Origin: Bactrocera neohumeralis
Taxonomy: Eukaryota > Arthropoda > Insecta > Diptera > Tephritidae
Assembly (NCBI RefSeq): GCF_024586455.1
Contig: NC_065920.1
Span: 67,860,821-67,924,820, forward strand
Direction of reading: 5' to 3'
Length of the DNA stretch: 64,000 nt
Below, one piece after another: positions 37,401 through 50,100 of the stretch. Positions within the stretch are counted from its first letter, which is position 1. Every line of letters begins with the position of its first letter. The notes beneath the pieces were generated by a model. It was not told the DNA's origin and searched no databases. It saw only the letters and a list, made by a program, of their open reading frames with translations. The translations under genes were made by a program, and so were the position numbers.

Positions 37401-40400
37401 TTTTATGTAGATTTGTATAAATAAAGTAAATATATTTCAAAGATATAAGCACATTTGTAACAATTTCAACAAATCATAATTTATGGCATTACACACTTTA
37501 AATTAATTTTTTTATGTCCATTTTTTTGGTCCATTAAATTATAAAAATATAATCTCAAGTGAAAATACTAACGAAAAGGAATATACAAAAATGTTTCGCT
37601 TCTGCTGTATTGCTATTTCAATGAACCCATGTACATAGGTGTGTATGTATGTACATATGTATATATACATACATACATATGTATGTACATACATGTGCAT
37701 TTGCCTGGTAATGATCGAAGACAATTTTTGAAACTAACTTTTATTTTTTAGGCCACTCTGAAGTGTAAATTTAAAAAAAAGTTTTAGATTTCAGTTAATA
37801 TTTTTTTTTGAAAAAGCACGTTTTTTAGATTTTATTTTAATAAAATTTTTTTCAGATTTTAGTTAATTTAAAAAGAGGGTATTCAAGTCTAGAAAGTTAA
37901 AAAAAATGATTTTTTCATAATCCATTCATTAATTCAGTTTAACAGACGACAAACCTTTGAACGTGTTTTTCTCGAAACTACTCTTTTGAAAAATAAGTGC
38001 CATGATTTCTCAGGTTCTACTTAACCGATAACTTTGAAATTTGGAAAAAAAATATATATCTATTTATCCCGTTCTTCTCAGATTTTGGGAGATTTTATGT
38101 TTTTTTTTTTTATTCAAAAATATCAAAACGGGAGTAAACATTTTATTCAAGTCGACAACGTACAAGTATTTTTAAAATTCAAAAATGTCAAAAAAGGAAG
38201 TAAACATTTTTTTTTTAAATCGAAATCATATGAAAAATGGATGGAAAATATTTTCATAATTTTTTTTAATTTAAATACCACCTTAAGCAGAGAAATATTC
38301 CTCACCAATAGACGGCTTTTTTTGGAGGTCTTTTTGATTATTGGCTACAGCATTAAGGGAATCTACAATTTTTCAAATTAAATCGTTGTTTATTAAATTA
38401 TAATAAATTCTATAAATCTAAAAATTGTTTATTAATTTTGAAAAATAAAATGCCTATTAAAAAACGAAATTTTTTTCTTACTTGCAGTAGATATAACCCT
38501 CTGCCTCTTAAAAAAACGTATATACATATTTTTCTGACTTGCAAGTGGATATAGCCCCTTAAACTGCTTGACGAAACTAATGGTGACTAAATGTGTTGTG
38601 TTTGTGTATGTTTGATACCAGTTGTTTTAAAACAAAATTCAACTTTTTTTTTTTAAATTTCAATACTTTCTTAAATCAGTATGTGTTTAGTAGCATTTAA
38701 ACGAATTTATAGCAAAAGCATAAAATATGCATACATACGCAAGTACTAATACTCCTTATACACATGCATAGCATAATTAATAACTGTATGTACATACATA
38801 TGTAATAATTTGTTTAGAAAAATATGCTTTACTTTTTTAAATGGAAATGGCAATAAAGTGGTAATTTGTAGAAAGTGGTGAGGAAAAACATTTCCTGTCA
38901 TAATATAAAAGTATAAATTCCTAAAAACAATGTCTTAAAACAAAATAACAACCAATTTTTTTATACATATAAATTTCTAAGGCTTTATAATGGCATTGAC
39001 TATTTGCAAAAACACCCTTACGACTAAATAGTGCAAGATTCTGGGCATTATTATTTATTTTTTAGTTATAAGCAAGCACTTGTTAATAAGGTTTTAGGCT
39101 TTAACAAAATGTATCATCTATATAAATAAAAAAATTATTAAGCATGCTTTTATTGTAAAAAAAGATTAATCGAAAAATTAAAGATTGACAAATATAACAA
39201 ATATTTTTTTTACCATAAAAACATAAAGTTGGTTTATAAACCGGATGTGAGAAAATAGAATTAAACATTTATTTTACTAATAAAATTTATATTAAATTTT
39301 TAAACAAGAACACTAGTATATTTACATACATATGTATATCTTTTCATTTAATCAATAACCTTTGCTTGCAAAAAAAATTTATTTATACATACATACATAT
39401 GTATACTTACATAAACAAAACATAAACCCTCTTACTTGTTGTGTTAATGACTTTTTAGCAGTTTCTTGGATTTTTTGATTTTGTATTGTTTTATGTTTTG
39501 TGGCATAAAAAACTTCTCAAAACACCGTTTCTAACCGAAAACTAAAAATTAAAATAGAAAAAATATTATTAAAAATTATTAAATTTTTTAACACTAATTT
39601 TTGAAAATTTTTGAAATTATACAAAAAAAAATATTGAATTTTTACAAAAACAAAAATATTTAATTTTTACAAAAAAATAATTTTTACAAAAACAAAACTA
39701 TTCTATTTATTTAAATAGTTTTTTTTTGTTATTATTTTTAGAGTAAAATATTTTTCGAAAGCTGAACTAAAAATTAACATAGAAGAAATAAAATTAAAAA
39801 TTATTAAATTTTTTTATACTAATTTTGAGAATTACAAAACAAAAATATTGAATTTTTATAAAAAAATAAAGTTAAAAAAAGTAATTTTACAAAAAAAAAT
39901 ATTTATTGTTACAAAAAAAAATTAATTTTTACATTTATTTATTTTAAATTTATTTAACTGTTATTTTATTTTATTTTTGACGTAAAATATTTTTCGAAAC
40001 AGTTTTTAACTAAATAAGAAAGTTTAAAAATAGAAAAAAATAAAATAGAAGAAAATATTATTAAATTTTTAAAACTATTTTAATAATTTTTTTTTTTAAA
40101 TATTAAATTTAAATTTTTTTGCAAAAAAAATTTTACAAAAAACAAGTATAATTTTTTTCATATTTTTCGAAATAGTTTTTAAGCGAATAAGAAAATTTAA
40201 AAATAGAAAAAAATAAACGACGCCTACTTTTTTTTACACTCATTTTTGGATTATTTTATTAATTTTTATAATTATATAATTTTTCATGGAATAAAATATT
40301 TTGCAAGACACAGTTTTTAAGCGAAAATAAAATATAAAAATTGTCTATATTATTTTTTGAATTTTATCATTATCTTTCATATTAAATTTTTTGTTTTAAT

Positions 40401-42350
40401 ATTTTTGAGGCATAAAATATTTTTTCAAAAACAATTTTTAACCGAAATTCAAAAATTTAAGAGCAATGCCAGAGAGTTGTTTTCAATTTTTTAACATTAA
40501 TTTTTGTATTTTGTCAATTATTTTTTGCATTTATTAAATTTTTTCATATTTTTAACAGCCTAAAATATTTTTCATAACATAATTTTTAAACAAAAGTGTT
40601 AAATTAAAAAGAAAAAGTATACGACGCCGCCGGCGAATTGCTTTAAAATTTTATAAATTTAATTTAATTTTCTAAGTTTTCAAAACAAATTTTTTTTTAA
40701 TTTTTTATTAGTTTTTATATTTTTTTATTATTTTTGTTATTTAATTCTTCTTATTAATATTTTCAGTGGCATATAATTTTTTTCAAAATATATTTTTATC
40801 CGAAAAATATTAAGACATGCTCAAACAATTTTTGAAAAAAAAAATCGTTTTGTTTTTCAAAGTTATTATATTAACCAAATATATTTTCACTTGCAAAGTA
40901 AAGAAATTTAATTTCTAATAAAAAAAATTAGTTATCTGCCCTTTTTTCACTTTCCGCATAATCAAATAGCTCACTTTAGTCATAAAAAGTAATAATTTCA
41001 TTAGTTTTGAGTTCGAATAAATGTTAAATTTAATAGAAAGGGTGTTTGCACTAGTCATATGCCATGTCTATATATTTGTTTTTATAAATATTTTTTTATT
41101 AATATTTTAAATAAACTATTTATAGTAATTGTATTAACATTTGTATACTATTGCCTATTGAAAAAATATTGAATACTTTGAAATATTGAAACTGTTTGCG
41201 AAAATTGCTTAAACATTAGCTAATATTTGCAGCAATGCTGACACACAGATATAAATATGTATATATGTATACGTTTTTTTTGTGCCACATTTGCCTTAGA
41301 CCCTTGACTTTTGTTTAATAACTGTATGTAGTATTTATGTATAAATATGAAAATGTTATGCTGTATAAAATTGTTCATATAATACATACTGCAAAATGTT
41401 CAATGATTTAGCATATATATTTGTAATTTTGCGATTCGCATGCATCGTACATGCAATATTTTAACGGTTCACATTTTTCCTATTTTTGTTTTTGTTTTTG
41501 CTTTTTTTTCGTTTTCAATTCGTATTATAAAGGGAATACATTAAACGAATGGATATATTTTTAAATTAATCATAGTTAAGTAGTGCCTTTAAAGCTTTTT
41601 AATTTCAATAGTTTTTGTTTTTGTTTATCTTTGCTTTCTGCCACATTATAAATTTGAATTAAATTTGGTTTTGTTTGACATTTTTTTCGTCATGTCTTCT
41701 TCCAACGCAATTTTGCACGGTAATACTCCTTTTTAAGTTAGTCATTGGTAACATTTATGAATGCGTTACTTTTCATATGCATGCATACATACATACATAC
41801 ATGCATATACATATGTATGTAAATATATATACATACACACATACATGTATGCGTAGTGTTGTAATTTGCCATTTGCTGAGTTTAATTATGTATGTACTGT
41901 ATGTTTATAGCATTTAGAAAGGTTTGTATATACTTGTATATGTAATAGTATGTATTGTATGCGTCTTTGTACATGGCCTAAAACATGTTGTATATATGCA
42001 TGTATTTATTCATGAAGTCGGTTTGCATTTTTCTAATAATTTTTTGCTATTGTACAATAATATTTGCATGTGTAAATGTGTATGCACTTAAGTTTTGCAA
42101 AAGTATATCTAGACCTATGCGAATGCAATACAACAGCAATCGTTTCCTACATCTGTATGTATGTATGTGTAGGCCGCAAGTTAGGAAGTCAAGTGAATTA
42201 GATGCATATATGAATTCAATGTGATTTGGCATAAAAACAAACTATTTAAAGAAATCTGGTTATTGATCTTGAATAAAGACGAACATTAACAAATGTGCCG
42301 TTTCGTGTGGATATGCATGCAAAAATTATAAAGAAAGAAATCAAATATAA
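37401..42350. other. AT-rich intergenic DNA, no gene seen
   Basis: Roughly 5 kb without a supportable feature. It includes a CATA/GTAT cluster at 37640-37695. From 39480 to 40830 a phrase close to TAAAATATTTTTCGAAAC-AGTTTTTAAC-GAAAA recurs every 150-270 bp (near 39530, 39745, 39985, 40155, 40290, 40405, 40560 and 40780), so this part is a very diverged tandem array. Further microsatellites occur at 41785-41830. ORFs here are short and of low complexity. Confidence 0.5.
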
Positions 42351-44440
42351 TAATAAAATAAAAAAAAATTAATTTGAAATAAAAAACAGAAATTAAAATA
42401 TATTTAAAAAAAATTAAAATTAAATGAAAAAAAATAAAATAAAAAAAAAATAAAATTAAAAAAAATTAAAAAAAATTAAAAAAAAATTAAAATTAAAAAA
42501 ATTAACATTAAAATGGAAAAATTAAAACAATGTTAAAAAAATTAAATTAAAAAGCAAAAAGTAAAATTAAAAAAATTAATTTAAATTAAAACAATTAACA
42601 AAATTAAGGAAAAAACTTAAAATTAAAAAACTTTAATTAAAAATAAGTAAGTTAAAAACGAATAAAATAAAAAGAATACATATAAAAAATAAAATAAACA
42701 AAAAAAATTAAAAAAAAGAAAATTAAAGTTAAAAACTCGAAAATAATAACAAAAAAAATGCAAAAGTATAAAAAAAATGTTGAACAAAATACTGTATACA
42801 ATTTAAAAAAAAAAAACAAATAATAATAAAACTTAAAAAATAATTATGAAAACAATTGTGGGAAAATTAATAAAATTTAGCAAACAAGTAAACAACTAGG
42901 CTCTGTGATATGTTGGGAGAATATAATAATAATAAACGAAATAATAAACATTTAAAGTTAAAAAGAAAATTAAAAAGATATTACTAGAATAATTTATATA
43001 AAAACAATTTAAGCATTATATTGAAATAAAAGTATGAATGGGAATAAAAGATCGAGAATAACAAAAAAAATTAAAAGTAATCTAAAGTACAAATTTTATT
43101 TAGATATAAAAAATTTAAATATATTAATGTATATGTATAAGATATTAGCAATGAATAACTTATAAATTGCTTTTTATCAAAAAAAAAAAGAAAAAGAAAA
43201 CAAAATAATACGACAAAAGGAATTGGATAATGATTTAAAAAGGGGGAAAAATTAAGAAATAGAAGTTCAAAAAACTAACAAAAATATTAAACTAACTACA
43301 ACTTTCTGAAAGAAAATAAAAATTTGGTAATACAAAACAAAATATTGAAATTAAAAATGAAAAATAAATTAATAAATAATTTTCTGAAAGAAAATACAGA
43401 CAAAAATAAAAATGAGGTAGTATGCATAAAAAATAAAAATAAACTAATAATTATCTTAGAATAATAAGGAAAATATATAGCAATGTATTAGTAAACATAT
43501 ATTTTTGTTGTAAAAGTATAAAAAAAAGAAACAAATTATTACATAAAAAATTTTAATAAAATGAGCACAGACAAGTAATATTTAAGTAATTAATAATATT
43601 TAAATAAGATTCAAATACTAAAGACTAGTAGCAATAAAAAATATTTTAACATAAAAAATAAGAAATTGAGAACACAAATAAAAATTACTTGGAAAAATTA
43701 CAACAAAAAATGGGTAATATAATTTTTTATTTTTTATTTACGACAAAATCTTGTAATGAAATTGAAAGTAATAGATAATAACAGATAATAAATTAAATAA
43801 TAAGGAAAAAATAAATAATTAAAAATGTATAAGAAAGCCAATTATTATCATTAACTATAACAAAGATTTTTTTCTCAATTAGAAAACAAAAATTAACTGG
43901 AAAAAATTAATAAATAAAACACAAAAAAAAATATAAAAAAAATTAAAATTAAAAAAATATGTATATAAAAAAATAGAAAAATTAAAAGTAATACAAAAAT
44001 AAAATTAAAAAGAAAATAAAAAAATTAAAAAAAAATAAAAACAAAAATTAAAAAAAAAAACAAAAATTAAAAAATAAAAAAAGACAAATAAATATCATAA
44101 ATGAAAAACTTAATAAAATATAAATAAAAGTAATAAATCAACTGAAAAATAAAAAAAAAATACATACATATAATGAAACAACAGAAAAGTAAAGATTAAA
44201 AAAAAATGAAATAAAAATTTAGAAATAATTTTAAACAAAAAACTCCTGAAAAAATAACCTAAAAAGAATAACTTAAAAACACACTAACCAAAAAATTTTA
44301 ATGTTAAAACTGAAAATATATATAGTAATATTAACATTAACTGTTGGAATTAGATTTCTTAACTTTAAAGGGTGCTAAAAAACCAAAAAATATAACAAAA
44401 ACCAAGGAAAAAGTTACAAAAAATATAAAAACCACAAATA
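42351..44440. repeat. 2-kb strand-asymmetric A-rich block
   Basis: The plus strand is dominated by A, with short T interruptions and very little C or G. Motifs are AATTAAAAAAAATTAAAATT and AATAAAAAT. The asymmetry is densest at 42360-42840 and 43900-44200. There is no coding potential. Confidence 0.8.
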
Positions 44441-45480
44441 CATGCGTCAGATCGGCAATCATTAGGTTATTATATGTATATGCTTATGCATGTAATACAG
44501 ATTTTATTATTACTTTATATTACATAATATTATGATTATGATTATTATTATTTTTTATTGTAAAAATTTAATAAGTACACATACAATGAAACGACACATA
44601 TTGTCAAGAATATAATATGCAATTGCGGTTTATTGTTTCATTTAAGCTTATTAGAATAGAGGAACTCTTGCATGGAACACACTGTTTGTATTTTGATGCA
44701 TCGTTTGTGGGTATTAAATGAATTATGAATTGTACTTAATTGTTTTTGTAGCAGATCGGGATTTCGTAATTGTTCTATTTGGTATGCGACATTTGTTCGT
44801 GTACATGCAAGTATTTGCAAATATATATGTATAGATATATGTATGTATATTTAGTTTACATGTGTTGCAACAGTTATGCTAATTTATTAGCAACTTTGGA
44901 AGCAGTTAATGATAATACATAGCATGCCGCGGTTTTGTAGCTTTGTTTAGGCGATTTTATTTTTCTCTTTTCACGATTGTGCAAGTTTGGTCACTGAGCT
45001 GAGTAAAGGCTGGAGTATGATGCCTTCATGTGTACGTGTGTGTGTGTGTGTATATGATAATTTTTTGTTTAGTGTGAATTTCACTTTATCTTATAAAACT
45101 GCAAAATACTGTTCACTTTGTTTTTTTTTTTGGGACTAACTGCTATATAGATAATATAGAATTAGTTAATAGTCATAATTTCAATTTCAACACGCAGCCG
45201 ACCATGAATATTATTGGAGTGTGTGTGAGCGTATAAGGAATTAAGTGTAAATATGATTTAACTATATGCTTCCGGCCTTCTTACACACAATTTATTTGCG
45301 AATAAATAACATTTTTATTGTTAGAACACACATGCTTGTTTTAAGAAACAAAAATGCAATTGTCTTATGAAAGTAGAAACGTTTGTGTGAGCACAGGGTG
45401 TAAAAAAATAAATACTTTAAGGAAAATAAGGAATTGTATTGCATATTAAATTAGCTTTAGGCCTAATGTTAAACAGATTT
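44441..45480. other. AT-rich intergenic DNA
   Basis: No gene is supported. It holds GTAT (44820-44850) and GT (45030-45052) microsatellites. A 60-codon minus ORF at 44820-44638 has no recognisable features. Confidence 0.5.
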
Positions 45481-46420
45481 GTATTAAAAAATATATTATT
45501 TATTCCTAAGAAAATATTTTTATTTAAATTTTATCCAATTTTTATCAAAAAAACTTATGTAGGATAAAAAATGTATATCTAAAAAAATATTTTATAGGAT
45601 AAACATTAAAAAATAATAATTTGGGCAAAAAGTTTTCTATATAAATAATTGGATACAAAAATTTTTTGAAAAAAATAAATTTGGATACAAAAATTAAAAA
45701 AAAATTGGGTACAAATTTTGGTCATTTTTTTTTATACAAATATTTTTAAAATAATTTTTATCCACAAAAAAAAATGTCTGAAAAAAATTAATTTGGGTAC
45801 AAATTTTGGAAATTTTTTTTATACAAATATTTTTCAAACAATTTTTATCCAAAAAAAATTTATATTTTTATCTAAAAAATGTTTATCAAAAAAATATTTA
45901 AAAAATATTTACAAAAAAAAATATTTTTATAGCATAAACTTAAAAAAAAATAATTTGTGCCAAAACTTTTAAAATAAAAATTGGATACAGAAATTTTTTG
46001 AAAAAAAAAATTTGGACACAAAATTTGAACATTTTTTTTAAATAAATATTTTTCAAATAATTTTTGTCCAAAAAAAATTTTATATAGAATGAAAAAAAAT
46101 TTATCCAAAAAATATATTTTTATAGCTTTTGAAAAAAAATATTTGTAAAAATTTTTTGAAACAAAAAAAATTTGGTTAAAAGTTTTTTGAAAAAACGATT
46201 AGCTAAAAATTGTTTGAAAAAATAGGATACAATTATTTAATTACAAATCTTTTGAACACTTATTTTTATAAACAAATTTTTCATAAAATTTACATTTTTC
46301 AAATAATTTTTGTCAAAAAAAAAAATTAATCGATAACAAAATCAATATTTTTATCCACAACAAAATCACTATTTTTTACACAAAAAAAAAATATTTTTAA
46401 CAAAAAAAAACTCACATACA
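45481..46420. repeat. Degenerate minisatellite with a TTGGATACAAAAATTTTTTG-like unit
   Basis: Two alternating phrases recur: one close to TTTGGATACAAAAATTTTTTGAAAAAAA (near 45650, 45672, 45975, 46010) and one close to AATTTTTATCCAAAAAAAATT (near 45535, 45755, 45840, 46060, 46310). The spacing is irregular, about 60-110 bp. The two phrases are partly reverse complements, so the block could fold back on itself. Confidence 0.7.
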
Positions 46421-47109
46421 TGTACTTTATGTATGTATGCATACATATGCATTCACAGTTACGCAACTAATAATTATTAAATATATTTAGCCGTTTTGGT
46501 CGCAACTTTGCAAGCTTGTGACAGCGCTTGTTCATATATCATAGCGCAAAATATCTATGTATTTTTTTAATTTTTTCTTTAAACGAGTTGTAAGTTGTGC
46601 CTTTTGAATTTTTTTTCAGTTTTTTTTATGTTTAAATTAGAATTTCGTACGAATACTTATTATAAGTATTTTGTTTGTAATGTAATGTTTAGAGTTAAGA
46701 GTTAGTTGTGTTAGCCTTGCTCACTTAAATGAAATATTAATACCAAATTTATATTTAGCATACAAACGACGAAGCGCATGCGCGTGTTGCTCCATAGTTA
46801 TAACTGCAACACATGACTTTGTCAACTAATTTATGCTGTTATAGGTCGGTAAATGTGTACGAATTGTGGTACTTTTTTTGCATTATTATTTATCCAGCGT
46901 TTAGCGGCGTATATGCATGTATGTATGCGTATTCATACACTTCTTTTTTTGTTTTGTTTGTTTTTCTTTTTTTGGTTGGCCCAAACGTTTCGGGCAACTA
47001 GCGACTGTTGTATTTCTATTGCATGCTGCTTCCTATTGCTGCTGTGTTTACTGTTGCATTTTTTACTATTTTATTCCTCAGCCATATCGGCCGCAAAACC
47101 ATAGGTGGA
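46421..47109. other. 3' flank of Liprin-alpha
   Basis: This is downstream of the minus-strand Liprin-alpha stop and probably contains its 3' UTR. Plus-strand TTTATT (minus AATAAA) motifs are present, for example near 47068, but cannot be ranked. No separate gene is seen; the overlapping Cys/Phe-rich plus ORFs near 46813-47174 are antisense noise. Confidence 0.5.
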
Positions 47110-50100
47110 TCAAGAATTACTATGCTGTTCATTTTCCGGCCTTCGATCTGTGGCGATTTGCAGCAAATTATTAAATTCTTGATCTAAAGTATGACGCGCC
47201 TGGTGTTCGGATAAAAATATATAAAAATTATAGAGAAATATTATTAAAGTGTTGTTGTAATTTTATAAAATAAATAGCGTGCGCTTACTTGTGCGTTTTG
47301 TGTTGGTATTTGTAGTGCCAATGCCATTGCGTTCGAGTCGAAACTCTCGTCTAAAGCGATTAGCGCGCCATGCACGCCTGATTCTAGTAAATTATTTGCA
47401 TATTCCTGCAAAGCATACAATAAAATTAAAAATATATATAATAAAGTAGCAAATTGACGCTTACTTTCAAGCCAATACTGGACACCCAGCGTATGACGCG
47501 ATCATTGCTCCAAACTAGCACATCGCATAAACCGTTCTCTGACATTTTACGCCGATGCTCGAGCTCACTGCGATCATAGTTGAGCCGTTTCAAACAGGAA
47601 ATTCCATATTGCAGACTAGTACGATGGAAACTATCCACCATTTTGAGTTGACCGCGCAAATCCTTTTTCGTTAGATGATCAAGCATGCGCGCATCCACCA
47701 AACACTCCATAAATGTAGTGCGATATTGCGGGAGGCCCAGACCGAGCAGCCAATAGTTGCCGATCCATTCGTGATTCATATCACCTAATTAGGAATTAGG
47801 AAAACGTAAAAAATGTGAATATTATATTAATGTTAAAGAAGAAAAACTAAAAACGTTAACTTCGGCTACTCCGTAGCTATTATACCCTTCATAAGTACAT
47901 TTTTTATAGCATAAAAAGGTGTATAAACAACTTCATATTATTTTTGAAAAGTTGTTGTTGTTGTAACGGGTACCTAATCCCGTTAGAATGGTAAGGATTA
48001 TATAAGTGGTCTCGACGTCCCAGAAAACGTGCTGTAGGCCCAGTTTTCGCGGTGTTTCGACGTGGTTTTATCAAAGGGAGAGGGGTTTCAGATGTGTGGG
48101 ATTAGCAGGGCATGCAAAGAGGTGGCTAGTTTCATCCAGGGACTCATTGCACGCTGAACATATGTTTGATATGTCAGGGTCAATTCTGGAAAAGTAGGAG
48201 TTTAACCTGCTACAGTATCCAGAACGAATACAGGGGTCAATCTCCTTTCTCGCGGCAACTCGAGCTTTTCGTCTGCAATGTTTGTTGGTTTGACTCCAAG
48301 TACGCCATTCACTGAGAGGGAGTCAGTGAAGTGTTAATTGCTCCACTCTAAATGGCGGTTAGTGCTTGTCGGAAGTTAGTTGCGTCCGAAGTCTGGTCTG
48401 GAATGACCTTTTGATACTCCTAGAAGACTATTCCGCTCCAAGGAGGTGACTGCAGGGATGATTTCTGCAAAAGCACCCTGGCAGGAACTGCTTGGAGAGG
48501 AGTTAATTATGATCCTTAACTGGGAGCTTACGGGCCTCACTATGCAGGTGTTCGATAGGAGACAGCAAGTGGCAAACTGCCGTAGTCCGGAGTGCAGTAG
48601 TCTGACAAGTTTGGAGCTTCTTCGTCTGCGTTTTACTGTAACCAGGCTACTATATTGAAGCGGCATTGTTAAGGACCGGCCGGCCGATTGCCTTGAAAGT
48701 TCCTAACAACGTTTCTTTGTCCTTTCCCCATGTGCTCCCGGCTAGCGACTTGAGGATTTTGTAGCGGCTTTGTACTTTGGCGATAATCGCGGTCGTATGA
48801 GGAGTGAAGGAGCACAGACAGTCAAAAGTCACACCTAAAACTTTAGGATTATTGACAGTCGGAATCTTAACGCCATCGACTGCGATATTAAGGTCAAGTT
48901 GTACTCCTTCGTCCAGTTTGTAAATATGGTCGCTATGAATTTAGTGGGGGAGAGTGTTCCGTGCATCGAGAAAGCGCGAAAGGTCGGAGAGATATCCGTT
49001 TACGATTGAACACATGCCATTGATCCCATTGACCGACGTCGATATCATTAGCGTACGAGGCGATAGAAATTCCTCTAGGAATTCCTGTAACTAGAACGGA
49101 CGCGGATTTTTTATCCGCTCAAGGACTGTCAACTCCACACTGATCATTTATATATCATTTTATAAGATCTTCGTCCCTTGTGGGTGCTACAAACTTCGTA
49201 GCAAGCTTAATATACTCTGTGCAGAACATAAAAATAATGATCTTAAAGTCAAAATTACTAACCAAAAGCCAACGTTGTACGTGACGTTTGAGGCGCTGAT
49301 GGCGAAGTCAATGAAACCATTTCCTGTATGGCAAGGCGTAATTTAAGTCTATGCAGCGGATTGCTTATGCCTGCAAAAATAACGTAAAATTATTATATTA
49401 AAAAATTCAAATAAACAGGCGACTTACCAATCTCGCGCTGTATCTCCGTGTCACTCAACGCGCTCATAATGGCACCCGACTTCACGTTTGCTCTGCATGC
49501 TGCCACATACCAGGCGGGCATGCCAACCCAGAGCTCCAACCAAGCTACAATGGTCGGTCCGTTCCATAACGCAAACGGTGTGCCGGCTTTCATCGCCTCA
49601 CCGAGCAAATCATTTCTGTAGTCATGATCCCTGCAAGGAAATTAATTAATCAAACCGTTATGCAAACCAAATTAATAACGCATATGCTTACTTTTTCTGG
49701 CGCCCATAATCAACCGAGGATATTTTCGAACTGGGCATGCTGCTCATACGCGGCACCATACCACCAGTTACGCTCATAACATCGTAATTGGACTCGCCCT
49801 CACTCAGACCGATTGACAAATTGCCAATCGACATCATGCTGGTCGAACCGTCGGGCAGCGTATCTTTAACGCCTTTCACTTTGTCTTTCTTGCTGAAGAA
49901 TCGGCCTAAACTCGATTTGATACCCTTTTTCTTTTGCACCGCCGATGCGACATCACGGCCTACGGTGGTGGTGGGTGTTTGCAGCATTGTCATTGAGCCC
50001 ATTGTATTGTAGTGACGACTAAGCGATTCCTGACTGCCATAGCGCGAACTCAATGGCGACAGACCATAGTTACTAAGTTGCGGCAACGCGACATGACTGA

